A stretch of 64,000 nt of DNA from JAKALX01 sp964508715 (GCA_964508715.1 CAZDUX010000001.1:186001-250000), one strand, 5' to 3'. Numbered from the stretch's first letter, positions 16,688 to 25,666 are shown. Notes: a model not told the origin generated them from the sequence alone. Made by a program: numbers and translations.

Positions 16688-16762
16688 GACCGCACCTGAG
16701 CGCCCAGGCGAAGGCCCGCAGCCAGCGGGAACGCCAACAAACTCGCACCGAGGAGTGACCTC

Positions 16763-18265
16763 TTGGCCCAGGCAATTCGGCGGCCCAGCAACGGGCGGCC
16801 GGTAGCCGAGCGACGGCACATCACCCGGTCCGACCTCTCCAACCACCCCCGCCGTTTCCGAGGTCGGCATCATGCAGCGACGATCTTTGTCGTCTTGCTG
16901 CTGGCTGTCTTCGGCTTCCGCTTCTTCCCGGAAAAGGACGTTACGGTCCTTACGAATGGGCGTGCCTATCGCGTCCAGGCGATGTTCAACCCGGCGAGCG
17001 AGGGCCTCGCTGCCGCCGATATTCGGCTTGCGCCGGGGGATCGCGTCGTCTCGGCCACGGGCGGTAATCACTCGAGCGTCGCGGTCCAGCGTGCGCGCGA
17101 CGTCACTGTCGAAGTCGATGGTCAGACGGTTGCTGTTCGCACCCAGGCGACGACCGTGGGCGGCGCCCTCGCAGATGCAGGGCTTGATATCCACGGCGGC
17201 GACCGCGTCTACCTTGAAGGGGCCCTCACTACAGAACGCGGCCCCCTCTCTGCCGCCTACGCGGCTCAGCTTCAGAATGGTGTCATTCCCGGCTCCAACG
17301 GTGCGCTTCCGGACCTGCACCTGCGTGTGGTCCGCGCCCGCCCCGCGACGGTTATCGTCGATACGCTCCCGGTACAGCTCTCATCCTCAGCCGACACGGT
17401 CCAGGGCCTGCTTTCCGACCTCGGCCTGACTGTCCGCGAAGGTGACCTTGTCCGCCCGCCGCTCAACACGCCGCTTACTGCCGGCATGGTCGTCCGCCTT
17501 GCCAAGGCGCGGACGATTACGGTGAAACTCGATGGCAAAGAGCAGTCGCTCTACACCCTTGCGGGGAATGTCGGCGATGTGCTGAAGCTGTTGAACGTCG
17601 ACATGGCAACACTCGACAGCGTCTCGGCCGCACTCGACGCCCCGATTTACAACGGCATGGCCATCAACGTTAGCCGCACGATTACTGCTGAGGAGGAGAC
17701 CCAGGAGGCTATCCTCCCCACCACGGTCTACGAAGACGACCCGACTATGCCTTCGGGGAAGGTGACCGTTGTGAACGGCACTCCCGGCATTCGCATCCAT
17801 ACCTACCGTGTGACCTACAAGAACGGCGAAGCGGTTGAGCGTGTCGAGATCGGCGCCCCGGTGGTCTCCCAGGTGGCAACACCAAATCGCCAGATCCGCG
17901 GTACGAAACCCGTTGCCACCGCGGCTTCGAAACCAACGCTCGATGCACCCGGTTATACCGGCCCGTATACGCGCAAGGTCAATGTCAAGGCCACCTGGTA
18001 CAACGCGGCTGGCGGCGCATGGAGCCGTGATGATCCGAACTACGGACGCACCGCGACGGGCGTCATCGTCGACTACGGAATCTGTGCGGTGGATCCGTCC
18101 TTCATTCCGCTCCACACCCGCTTCTTCGTCCCTGGCTACGGGATGTGCGTTGCGGCGGACACCGGTGGTCTCATCAAGGGTGACATCATCGACCTTGGGT
18201 TCCCGGAGAGTGCAGGCGATCCGGGGTGGGGTTCACCGCGTGTCGACATCTACATCGTGGACTGA
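16763..18265 (+). CDS. YabE-like cell-wall protein (DUF348 repeats, G5, 3D domain)
   Basis: A 500-aa membrane-anchored exported protein. A transmembrane helix at about residues 39-58 is followed by about four DUF348 repeats with the 'VTVxVDGxxxxVxT' pattern (starting near 60, 110, 195 and 250), a G5 domain (about 310-385), and a C-terminal 3D domain. The 3D domain shows its aspartates in 'AVDPSFIP', 'AADTGG' and 'GDIIDLGF', the fold of lytic transglycosylase-type peptidoglycan enzymes. Homologues (YabE, Rpf-like proteins) remodel peptidoglycan. TTG start at 16763 with a 'gaggag' ribosome site. It precedes rsmA and ispE, as yabE does in Firmicutes. Confidence 0.9.
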   Translation: MAQAIRRPSNGRPVAERRHITRSDLSNHPRRFRGRHHAATIFVVLLLAVFGFRFFPEKDVTVLTNGRAYRVQAMFNPASEGLAAADIRLAPGDRVVSATGGNHSSVAVQRARDVTVEVDGQTVAVRTQATTVGGALADAGLDIHGGDRVYLEGALTTERGPLSAAYAAQLQNGVIPGSNGALPDLHLRVVRARPATVIVDTLPVQLSSSADTVQGLLSDLGLTVREGDLVRPPLNTPLTAGMVVRLAKARTITVKLDGKEQSLYTLAGNVGDVLKLLNVDMATLDSVSAALDAPIYNGMAINVSRTITAEEETQEAILPTTVYEDDPTMPSGKVTVVNGTPGIRIHTYRVTYKNGEAVERVEIGAPVVSQVATPNRQIRGTKPVATAASKPTLDAPGYTGPYTRKVNVKATWYNAAGGAWSRDDPNYGRTATGVIVDYGICAVDPSFIPLHTRFFVPGYGMCVAADTGGLIKGDIIDLGFPESAGDPGWGSPRVDIYIVD

Positions 18266-18292
18266 GGCGCGGGGCGCACCTACGCTGAACGG

Positions 18293-19120
18293 GTGCCCCC
18301 TCCTCGTTTGAAAGGTCCACGTCCCCGGAAAGCGCTCGGGCAGCATTTCCTGCGCGATAGCGGCATCCTTGCCGACATCGTTCACGCTGTTCGTGTTCCC
18401 GAAGGCGGCGTGCTCGTGGAGATCGGTGCGGGCACTGGCCAGCTCACGGAAGTACTCCTGGCTGCTGGCCACCATGTGATCGCAGTCGAAGTGGAAGAAC
18501 GGCTCTTCCCGCACCTGCGCCAACGATTCCGGGGCAATCCCCGCTTCACGCTGGTGCAAGCGGACGCCCGGGACGTTGATTTTGGGGTACTCCTGCCTCC
18601 CACCCAGCCGTTTTCGGTGGCTGGTAACCTTCCCTATTTCGCTGCGAACCCAATCATCCGCCATCTCCTCGAAGGTGAGCGGAAACCGGCTGAGGCCGTG
18701 GTGATGGTGCAGCGTGAAGTTGCTCGCGAGTTGGCTGCAAAGCCTGGCCATTTCTCGATGCTGACGGTTTCAGTCCAGGTCTACTCCGAAGCTGAAATCC
18801 TGTTTGACGTCCCACCCGAGGCGTTCGACCCGCCGCCGAATGTCTGGTCCTCTGTCGTCCGGCTCACGTTGCGTGATGAGCCGCTCGTTCCGACGGGCGA
18901 GGTCGCAGCGTTCTTCACGCTTGTTGCCAGGACCTTTCGCAACCCCCGAAAGCAGATCCACAACGCACTCACCCGGGAAGTTGGACTTACCGCCGAGCAG
19001 GGTGAGGAGGCACTTCTCATCGCCGGGATCGACCGGATGCGGCGCGCCGAGACGCTGGGTATCGATGAGTGGCAGGCGCTACTCTCGGCGACTCGAGAGG
19101 TTCGCACGCGTGGCTCCTGA
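18293..19120 (+). CDS. rsmA: 16S rRNA dimethyladenosine transferase
   Basis: A 275-aa KsgA/RsmA homologue that dimethylates the two adjacent adenosines in the 3' hairpin of 16S rRNA. It starts 'PRKALGQHFLRDSGILADI', has the SAM-binding 'VEIGAGTGQLTEVL', the acidic 'VEVEERLFPHL', the catalytic 'NLPYFAANPI' and the C-terminal helical domain. The GTG at 18293 lies 27 bp after the YabE-like gene. The end overlaps ispE by 11 bp, so the two are co-translated. Confidence 0.96.
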   Translation: MPPPRLKGPRPRKALGQHFLRDSGILADIVHAVRVPEGGVLVEIGAGTGQLTEVLLAAGHHVIAVEVEERLFPHLRQRFRGNPRFTLVQADARDVDFGVLLPPTQPFSVAGNLPYFAANPIIRHLLEGERKPAEAVVMVQREVARELAAKPGHFSMLTVSVQVYSEAEILFDVPPEAFDPPPNVWSSVVRLTLRDEPLVPTGEVAAFFTLVARTFRNPRKQIHNALTREVGLTAEQGEEALLIAGIDRMRRAETLGIDEWQALLSATREVRTRGS

Positions 19121-19976
19121 AGTTCTCGAAGCGCCGGCACCCGCGAAGGTGAATCTCGTGCTCGAGGTCACGGGCCAACGCCTGGACGGTTACCACGAGA
19201 TCGACACGGTCTTGCAGACACTCGAACTCGCCGACACGGTGCAAGTCCTGCTGGGTGGCGCCCCTGGTATGCGGATCACGGGCCCCTGCGCGGCTGGCAC
19301 ACCGGACGATGAATCCAATCTCGCCTGGCGGGCTGCTATCGAACTCGCCGCACGTTGTGGAAAGTCGCTCAACGGGCTGGGGATTCACATCGATAAGTGG
19401 ATCCCGGCGGCCGGCGGTCTCGGCGGTGGCGCTTCCGACGCCGCCACGGTATTGCGGCTTCTTGCGCAACGCTGGGGTGCAGCCGAGGAGACTGTCCTCG
19501 AATGTGCAAATGCGATCGGTTCGGATGAGGCGTTCTTCCTGGTGGGCGGCACCGCCCGGGCAACGGGGCGTGGCGAACGCGTCGAACGATTACACCAACT
19601 CACCTCGCAACCTGTCGTCCTCTTCGTCCCGGAGACGACCATCGAACGGAAGACGGCGCGCATGTTTGGTGCCATCGACCGGATGCCGTTCGACGATGGA
19701 AGTGTGAGCCGCGCCTTCACCCACCGCTTCAGAGGGCGTGTCCGGTCGGAAGACGTCTTCAACGCATTCGAGCGCGTTGCCTTCGACCTGTTTGATGGCC
19801 TGGCGGCGACGTGGGAGAAGCTCGAGGAACGAATCGGTGAACCGGTACACCTTGCGGGAGCGGGACCCACGCTCTTCTGGATCGGTACCTCGACGGATAT
19901 GGCCACGCGTGCCTTGAATGCTGCTTCCGGCCTTCAGTGCACGCCCATCCTCACCCGTACGGCGGCTCCCGCATGA
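19110..19976 (+). CDS. ispE: 4-(cytidine-5'-diphospho)-2-C-methyl-D-erythritol kinase
   Basis: A 288-aa GHMP kinase for the fourth step of the MEP isoprenoid pathway. Family motifs are the N-terminal 'APAKVNLVLEVTGQRLDGYH', the glycine-rich ATP loop 'PAAGGLGGGASDAATVLR', and a C-terminal 'LAGAGPTLFW'. The GTG at 19110 follows an 'agagg' ribosome site and matches the family N-terminus; the open frame continues far upstream through rsmA and should not be used. It shares the pathway with dxs at 57.5 kb. Confidence 0.94.
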   Translation: MAPEVLEAPAPAKVNLVLEVTGQRLDGYHEIDTVLQTLELADTVQVLLGGAPGMRITGPCAAGTPDDESNLAWRAAIELAARCGKSLNGLGIHIDKWIPAAGGLGGGASDAATVLRLLAQRWGAAEETVLECANAIGSDEAFFLVGGTARATGRGERVERLHQLTSQPVVLFVPETTIERKTARMFGAIDRMPFDDGSVSRAFTHRFRGRVRSEDVFNAFERVAFDLFDGLAATWEKLEERIGEPVHLAGAGPTLFWIGTSTDMATRALNAASGLQCTPILTRTAAPA

Positions 19977-20386
19977 GCGCCGTGATGGCCGGCTGGGCAC
20001 TCGGATATGCGATGTCCATTATCACGACGGGCGTCCTCATCTTCCTCCTCACGCGGGTCAGCAGGAGTGGCTGGCTCGACACCATCGTTGCCGAGGAGGT
20101 ACCTGGCGCGCTTCTCGCTATCCCGATGTCCATCGGCGCGATGATCGGTTGGACGATGGTCGGGATGGTGCTCGGCTCGTTCTACGTCGTTGGCGGGTTC
20201 GAGAGCAAAGCCAACGGGCTGGGTTCGCCAAGCTGGCAGTTCGCGCTGGTGATGTGTGCCCTCGCACTGCTGCCGCTACCCCCGCTGGTGGTGTTTGTTC
20301 GCCGGTATTGGTGGCTCTGGCTCAGCCTTTCGGTCCTCTTTGCGGTGATGTTTGGCTGGTTGATGCCGCTCTTGGCCGAGCGATGA
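19973..20386 (+). CDS. Small integral membrane protein, 137 aa
   Basis: The ATG overlaps the ispE stop by 4 bp (ATGA), which decides the start. Four hydrophobic segments are visible: 'AGWALGYAMSIITTGVLIFLL', about 45-70 with 'LLAIPMSIGAMIGWTMVGMVLG', then 'FALVMCALALLPLPPLVVFV', and 'LWLSLSVLFAVMFGWLMPLL'. No charged or catalytic motif is conserved enough to identify a family. It may be co-transcribed with ispE and the PHP gene. Function unknown. Confidence 0.75.
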   Translation: MSAVMAGWALGYAMSIITTGVLIFLLTRVSRSGWLDTIVAEEVPGALLAIPMSIGAMIGWTMVGMVLGSFYVVGGFESKANGLGSPSWQFALVMCALALLPLPPLVVFVRRYWWLWLSLSVLFAVMFGWLMPLLAER

Positions 20387-20432
20387 TATACTGCTGGAAG
20401 CTCGTGAAACTCTGAACAATCAGGAGGCGCCT

Positions 20433-21146
20433 GTGCCGGGCACCATCATCGACATGCACCTGCACACTACGAAGGGCGCTTCTGACTCGATGCTCAACCC
20501 CGACGACCTCATCGAAGAGGCGCGTCGCGTTGGCCTTACCGGGGTGAACATCACCGAGCACGACCGTATGTGGGAGTCGTGGGACCTCGGTCCATTCCGC
20601 AAGAAGCATGAAGGCATCTTCGTCTCGAACGGCATGGAAGTGTCGACCGACATGGGCCATATCCTTGCGATCGGGCTGAAGGGCTACCAGAGTGGTATTC
20701 GCCACCTCGCCAAGCTGCGCGAAGTGGCCGACGAGCAAGGCGCCTTCCTTGTTGTTGCACACCCGTTCCGGCACTTCTTCGACCCCGTGCACTTTCGCCG
20801 GGAGGGGAAGGAGCCTTTCACCCTCATGCCTGAAGAGGCCGCAAGACTACCGGTATTTCAGCTCGTGCACGGTATTGAGGTGCTCAACGGCTGCAACACG
20901 CCGCGAGAGAACTACTTCGCCTTGCAGGTAGCCAAGGTCCTCGGCAAGCCTGGCACCGGCGGTTCCGATGCGCACTCGACGCAGGGCATCGGGTACTTCA
21001 CCGCTGTCTTCGAGGAGAACCTCGAAGGCCCCGAGCACATGGTGGAACAGATGCACAAGGGGCGGTTCTATCCCGGCCGCGGGCTCAATGAAGGCAGGCT
21101 CAACAACTTCTGGGAGACGGCAGAACCCATTCCGTTCTACGAATAG
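20433..21146 (+). CDS. PHP-domain metal-dependent phosphoesterase
   Basis: A 237-aa PHP-fold protein, the class that includes histidinol phosphatase and DNA polymerase proofreading domains. Metal-binding histidines and acids appear in the canonical order: 'DMHLHT' at the N-terminus, 'NITEHD', 'NGMEVST', 'VVAHPFRHF' and 'GSDAHS'. Its GTG at 20433 follows a strong 'caggagg' ribosome site. A 'tatact' -10-like box lies at 20387-20392, so it may have its own promoter. Substrate not predictable; family members hydrolyse nucleotides or sugar phosphates. Confidence 0.87.
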   Translation: MPGTIIDMHLHTTKGASDSMLNPDDLIEEARRVGLTGVNITEHDRMWESWDLGPFRKKHEGIFVSNGMEVSTDMGHILAIGLKGYQSGIRHLAKLREVADEQGAFLVVAHPFRHFFDPVHFRREGKEPFTLMPEEAARLPVFQLVHGIEVLNGCNTPRENYFALQVAKVLGKPGTGGSDAHSTQGIGYFTAVFEENLEGPEHMVEQMHKGRFYPGRGLNEGRLNNFWETAEPIPFYE

Positions 21147-21206
21147 CCGTGGCTCTGCCTGCACCTACTGCCGGCGAGCCCTATCATCGCTCCGCATGGG
21201 ACTCAG

Positions 21207-22466
21207 ATGTCGTTAATGCGTGAGAGCTTCGGGCGGCAATGGATCATCATTGCCGTGGTTGCGGGTTTCACCAGCCCGGGGATCGTCCTTCGTTTCGCGG
21301 GCATCCATCCTGAACCGGCGCTTGGGGCCGCGATCTTCGGTCTCTCGATCCTGGCCGCCGCATTCCTTCTCAGCTGGACGGCCGAGACGGCCGAACTCGA
21401 CATCTCCCAGGGCCTCGCACTCGCCATCATCGCGTTTATCGCTGTGCTGCCCGAATACGCTGTCGACCTCGTACTCTCGTGGAAAGCGGGTTCCGACCCG
21501 GCGGAAGCGGCCCGTGGGCTCGCGATCGCGAACATGACCGGTGGCAACCGGCTCCTCATCGGTATCGGTTGGCCGCTCGTGTTCGCACTCTTCTTCTACC
21601 GCACCCGCCTCGGACAACTCGTCGTTGATCGCCAGCGCGCCCTCGAACTTTCATTTCTCAGCATCGCGACGCTGTACGTCATCCTCGTGCCGCTTCGCCA
21701 CTCGCTCACCCTCATCGACTCCATGGTCCTGGTCTCGATGTTCCTGATCTATCTCTTCTTCACCTCCAAAGTGGAATCAGAGGAGGTTGAACTGGTAGGC
21801 CCTGCACGTGCCATGGGGTCACTCGCCAACTTGCCGCGGCGAGTCCTCGTCGTCGCTGTGCTGGCCTACAGTGCGGTCGGTATCTTTTCCTCGGCCGAGC
21901 CGTTCGCCGAATCACTCGTTGACCTCGGGCAGAATCTTGGTGTATCGGAGTTCTTGCTCATCCAGTGGCTCGCGCCACTCGCTTCCGAATCACCGGAGGT
22001 ACTCGTCGCCGGGATGCTTGCCTGGCGGGGACGCGCCAATGTCGGCATGGGGGCGCTCATCTCCTCCAAGGTCAACCAGTGGACGTTGCTCATCGGCACG
22101 CTCCCGATTGCGTTCTCCATTGCAGCCGGCCAGTTTCACTGGACCCACGGGTTGCCGCTCGACGGTCGTCAGCGGGAGGAGATCTTCCTGACGGCGGCGC
22201 AATCCGCGTTCGCCATCGCCGTCTTTGCGAACCTTCGCATGGATACGAAAGAAGCCGTTGCTCTCTTTGTCCTGTTCGCCTCGCAACTCTTCATTACGAG
22301 TGAGATGGTGCGCGTCTATTATGCAGCCGCGTACTCAATTCTTTGCGTTGTGTTGCTCGTCCTTCATCGGTCCGACCTGCCCGTCACGGTCCGATCGGCA
22401 TGGAACGTCCTCCGTGGACGGCCGCCCGACGACGGAGACGTTGATGAACTGCCCGGGGCCGGCTGA
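21207..22466 (+). CDS. Sodium/calcium exchanger-like membrane protein (CaCA superfamily)
   Basis: A 419-aa multispanning membrane protein with about 10-12 helices. Two inverted alpha-repeat regions carry the acidic residues used for cation binding: 'IAVLPEYAVDLVLSW' with 'ANMTGGNRLLIG', and 'LAPLASESPEVLVAGML' with 'GALISSKVNQWTLLIG'. Glutamate in each repeat is expected for Na+/Ca2+ or K+/H+-coupled exchangers. It lies 60 bp after the PHP gene and 60 bp before the Lon-like gene on the same strand. Transported ion inferred only. Confidence 0.8.
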   Translation: MSLMRESFGRQWIIIAVVAGFTSPGIVLRFAGIHPEPALGAAIFGLSILAAAFLLSWTAETAELDISQGLALAIIAFIAVLPEYAVDLVLSWKAGSDPAEAARGLAIANMTGGNRLLIGIGWPLVFALFFYRTRLGQLVVDRQRALELSFLSIATLYVILVPLRHSLTLIDSMVLVSMFLIYLFFTSKVESEEVELVGPARAMGSLANLPRRVLVVAVLAYSAVGIFSSAEPFAESLVDLGQNLGVSEFLLIQWLAPLASESPEVLVAGMLAWRGRANVGMGALISSKVNQWTLLIGTLPIAFSIAAGQFHWTHGLPLDGRQREEIFLTAAQSAFAIAVFANLRMDTKEAVALFVLFASQLFITSEMVRVYYAAAYSILCVVLLVLHRSDLPVTVRSAWNVLRGRPPDDGDVDELPGAG

Positions 22467-22526
22467 CACAACCACACGCGATCTCGTTACCCTTGACCCA
22501 CACACGGGCTCGGGAGGAGCGGTGCC

Positions 22527-24953
22527 ATGTCGATCGAGGAGTTGAGGCCGGAGCAGTATCGAGCACAGATTGCCGGCGGGCGATTGCCATCCTCCACACG
22601 CGATGTCGCGGCTCTCGATCACCTCGCGGGACAGGATCGCGCACTCGAGGCGATTCGATTCGGCCTCGATGTGACCGCTGACGGCTACAACATCATTGTC
22701 TCGGGCCCCATGTCATCCGGCCGTAACACCGCGGTGATGCAGCTTGTTTCCGCCCTTGCGCCAACCCGGCCAGCGCCGGGTGACTGGTTCTACCTCTACA
22801 GCTTTGCCGACCCCTACCGTCCGCGGGCTGCCTCCTTACCTGCCGGTCTTGGTGTGAAGTTCCAGCGAGACATGGCGAGGCTGGCGGAGGCTTGCCGGTC
22901 ACAATTGCCGGCCGCATTCGAGGACGATTCGTACCGGGAACGGAGCCAGAAGGTGCTCGAACCGGTGGCCGCCCAAAGGGACCGGCTCATCGAGAATCTG
23001 CAGCGCGTTGCAGCCGGCCAGGGGTTCACCGTGAACGTCACCCCAATGGGTTTCGTCGCCATGCCCGTCGGGCAGGATGGCCGGCCGCTTGCGCCGGAGG
23101 TTCTCGCGAGCCTGCCCCAGGAAATTCGCGAAACCATCCAGGGCAAAGGGGCCGTTGTCGAGGAGGCAATTCAATCCACCGTCCGCGAGTTCCGCCGCCT
23201 TGATACGGAGGCCACGGCCGCGGTCGACGCCCTCGACCGCGATGTGCTGAAGTTCGTGGTTGGCCATGTCCTCGACGAGTTGCGGGAGGCCTACGGCGCC
23301 TATGACGGTATTGGCGGGCACCTCGACGCCATCGAGACTGATATCGCTGAGAACCTTGGCCAGTACAAGGGCTTTACGCGGACAGCGATCCAGCAACTCC
23401 CGCCACAGCTTGTCGCCCAGGCGATGGAGGAGCGCGAGCAGCTCCTGCGGCGCTATAGTGTGAACCTTTTCGTAAGCCACACGGACCCAACCGCGGGAGC
23501 TCCGATCGTCCGGGAACAACACCCCACGTACTTCAACCTTTTCGGCAGGATCGATTACGAAGCACGAATGGGTGCCCTGACGACTGATTTCACACGGATC
23601 CGGCCGGGTTCGGCACACCAGGCCAACGGCGGCTATCTCATCATCCAGCTCGAGGACCTGCTCTCCGATGGGCGGGCCTGGCTCATGCTCAAGCGTGCGC
23701 TCAAGACCCATGAGGTGCGTGTCGAGGGGATCGGAGACCTCGTCATGCCATTCCCCAGCGTGAACCTCGTGCCCGAACCGATGCCCTTCCACGCTGAGGT
23801 GATCCTGGTGGGGCAACCACAAACAGTCGCGATCGTCGAAGCCCTCGATCCCGATTTCCCACAACTGTTCAAGGCTCGTGCGGAGTTCGAACCCGATGTA
23901 CCCGCCGATGAGGAGAACACGTCGGCCTATGTGGCCTTTGTTCGGAGGGCCGTGGATACTTGTCCGCTACCACCGTTCAATGCCGATGCACTGGCCGAGG
24001 TCGTCCACTATGGCCACCGCCTTGCGGGGCGCCAGGATCGCCTCAGCGCGCGCTATGGAGCGATCGCCGACCTTTGCGAAGAAGCGGCGCGCGAAGCAAG
24101 GAACGAGGGAAAGGACGAAGTGACCGGGAGCCACGTTCTTGCAGCAATCGCTGGCCGCCGCCGCCGCTCCAGCATGGTCCCCGACCGCCTGCGGCGAGCG
24201 ATCACCGAAGGGACCCTGCGCGTCGAAACCGCCGGTAGCGAAGTCGGCCAGGTGAATGGCCTCGCCGTCTATGTGGTTGGAAGCTTCGCTTTTGGTACAC
24301 CCATGCGTATCTCCTGCCAGACGGGGCTCGGCCGTCGCGGCGTCGTCGCCATCGAACGTGAGGTTGAGCGGAGCGGCGCGATCCACTCGAAGGGGGTGCT
24401 CGTGCTGAGCGGCTACCTGATCGGCACGTTCGGCCGGGATCAGCCGCTTGCCTTCACGGCCAGCCTCACGTTCGAACAAAGCTACGATGAGGTGGAGGGT
24501 GATAGTGCCTCCTCCGCGGAGCTCTACGCCATTCTCACCTCGCTCGCCGGACTCCCGGTCCGCCAGGACATCGCTGTCACTGGCTCAGTCGACCAGTTCG
24601 GACGGATCCAGGCAGTTGGGGGCGTGACCGAGAAGGTCGAGGGCTTCTTCGACGTGTGTCGCGAACGTGGCCTGACCGGGACCCAGGGAGTGATTATCCC
24701 TGCCACCAATGTCGTCAACCTCACGCTGCGGCCCGACATTGTCGAAGCGGCTGACGCCGGGAAGTTCCACATCTGGCCCGTGGAACACGTGGAGCAGGGG
24801 CTCGAACTACTCACCGGCATACCCGCGGGCACCCGGGATGCGGACGGAGCCTATCCGGGAGAGTCGGTGTTCGGGCGCGTGCTGGCCACGCTCGCGGAGA
24901 TGCGACATGCGGCGCAGAAATCCGAGAATGGTGAAGACCCACCCCGAGCGTGA
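22527..24953 (+). CDS. Lon-like ATP-dependent protease (AAA_32/S16 type)
   Basis: An 808-aa protein of the LonB/YcbZ type: an AAA+-related N-terminal part without the Lon substrate-binding domain, and a C-terminal S16 protease domain. The Ser-Lys dyad is S660 (in 'EGDSASSAE') and K703 (in 'GGVTEKVEGFF'), 43 residues apart as in classical Lon. Walker A reads 'GPMSSGRNT', with Arg and Asn where GK[ST] is usual, so ATP use may be altered. The part resembling Walker B/sensor lies near 'GGYLIIQLEDLLSDGRAW'. An 'ggaggag' ribosome site precedes the ATG. Likely cytosolic protein quality control. Confidence 0.88.
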   Translation: MSIEELRPEQYRAQIAGGRLPSSTRDVAALDHLAGQDRALEAIRFGLDVTADGYNIIVSGPMSSGRNTAVMQLVSALAPTRPAPGDWFYLYSFADPYRPRAASLPAGLGVKFQRDMARLAEACRSQLPAAFEDDSYRERSQKVLEPVAAQRDRLIENLQRVAAGQGFTVNVTPMGFVAMPVGQDGRPLAPEVLASLPQEIRETIQGKGAVVEEAIQSTVREFRRLDTEATAAVDALDRDVLKFVVGHVLDELREAYGAYDGIGGHLDAIETDIAENLGQYKGFTRTAIQQLPPQLVAQAMEEREQLLRRYSVNLFVSHTDPTAGAPIVREQHPTYFNLFGRIDYEARMGALTTDFTRIRPGSAHQANGGYLIIQLEDLLSDGRAWLMLKRALKTHEVRVEGIGDLVMPFPSVNLVPEPMPFHAEVILVGQPQTVAIVEALDPDFPQLFKARAEFEPDVPADEENTSAYVAFVRRAVDTCPLPPFNADALAEVVHYGHRLAGRQDRLSARYGAIADLCEEAAREARNEGKDEVTGSHVLAAIAGRRRRSSMVPDRLRRAITEGTLRVETAGSEVGQVNGLAVYVVGSFAFGTPMRISCQTGLGRRGVVAIEREVERSGAIHSKGVLVLSGYLIGTFGRDQPLAFTASLTFEQSYDEVEGDSASSAELYAILTSLAGLPVRQDIAVTGSVDQFGRIQAVGGVTEKVEGFFDVCRERGLTGTQGVIIPATNVVNLTLRPDIVEAADAGKFHIWPVEHVEQGLELLTGIPAGTRDADGAYPGESVFGRVLATLAEMRHAAQKSENGEDPPRA

Positions 24954-25046
24954 CAATCGGCGCGGCGATACCACGGCAACTGTGCCGGCCGTGACCTGCA
25001 CGATGGGAAGCGGACGATCCTCAGACGCGCTGCTCGTGTCCTCCGG

Positions 25047-25075
25047 TTGTATGGAGAGTCCTCGCGGGCGATAAT
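25047..25075 (+). promoter_or_regulatory. Promoter of the tRNA cluster
   Basis: A -35-like 'ttgtat' at 25047-25052, a 17-bp spacer and a -10 'gataat' at 25070-25075, ending 11 bp before the tRNA-Leu 5' end. The spacing is ideal though the -35 is a weak match. Confidence 0.5.
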
Positions 25076-25086
25076 GTCCTCCGGTA

Positions 25087-25173
25087 GCCGAAGTGGCGGA
25101 ATGGCAGACGCGCTACGTTCAGGGCGTAGTGTCCTTCACGGGCGTGCGAGTTCAAATCTCGCCTTCGGCACCA
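25087..25173 (+). tRNA. tRNA-Leu(CAG)
   Basis: Class II tRNA with a long variable arm. The acceptor stem 'gccgaag'/'cttcggc' is paired, the anticodon stem is 'ctacg'/'cgtag', and the 7-nt loop 'ttcaggg' gives anticodon CAG. The T arm contains 'gttcaaatc' and the 3' CCA is encoded. Confidence 0.95.
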
Positions 25174-25182
25174 ACCTCAGAT

Positions 25183-25258
25183 GCGCCCGTAGCTCAGTGG
25201 ATAGAGCGTTAGGTTGCGGACCTAAAGGCCGGAGGTTCGAGTCCTCCCGGGCGTACCA
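25183..25258 (+). tRNA. tRNA-Arg(GCG)
   Basis: All four arms fold: acceptor 'gcgcccg'/'cgggcgt' (first pair G-U), D stem 'gctc'/'gagc', anticodon stem 'ttagg'/'cctaa' with loop 'ttgcgga', T arm 'ggagg ttcgagt cctcc', encoded CCA. The anticodon reads GCG, so it decodes CGC/CGU directly. Most bacteria instead use an ACG arginine tRNA edited to inosine. Confidence 0.93.
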
Positions 25259-25325
25259 ATCTCGTGGTTCGGTCTCCCCGGCTTGTTGAATGCACCGCCC
25301 CGGCGGGGCTAGACTGGCCCTTCGG

Positions 25326-25402
25326 GGGCGGTTAGCTCAGTTGGTTAGAGCGCGTCGTTCACACCGACGAGGTCACAGGTTCGAGTCCTGTACCGCCCAC
25401 CA
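25326..25402 (+). tRNA. tRNA-Val(CAC)
   Basis: The acceptor 'gggcggt'/'accgccc' is paired, D stem 'gctc'/'gagc', anticodon stem 'cgtcg'/'cgacg' with loop 'ttcacac' (anticodon CAC). The T loop is 'ttcgagt' and CCA is encoded. Confidence 0.95.
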
Positions 25403-25412
25403 CTCAAGCAGA

Positions 25413-25439
25413 AACGCCGCTCCCAGCTCGAGCGGCGTT
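25413..25439 (+). terminator. Hairpin after tRNA-Val
   Basis: A perfect 9-bp stem 'aacgccgct'/'agcggcgtt' with a 9-nt loop starts 11 bp after the tRNA-Val CCA. The T tract is poor ('cccgtatt'), but position and stem suggest the end of the tRNA transcript. Confidence 0.6.
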
Positions 25440-25666
25440 CCCGTATTCGGTGGCGGTGCCCGGAATCAGTCCCGGTCACCTGGCAGTTCGATACCATCCC
25501 CCATCCCCGACCTCATTGCGGAGCCTCTGGATGGCCATCCCCGGGGCTCGCCCCACTCAGCCTCATATTGCGATGCCGTGGCAACGACCCGTTGATACTG
25601 GCGGCGGGAACGCTCGTTCGCGCACAATCTGGCTCGGGAGTACGGGATGCTCCCTGGGGGGACATC

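Noticed and set aside
22899..23864. Minus-strand frame of 321 codons opposite the Lon-like gene
   Set aside because: Antisense shadow; the plus-strand product has a complete protease dyad and conserved length.
25087..25402. tRNA cluster as an integration site of a mobile element
   Set aside because: No integrase, no direct repeat of a tRNA 3' end, and housekeeping genes on both sides.
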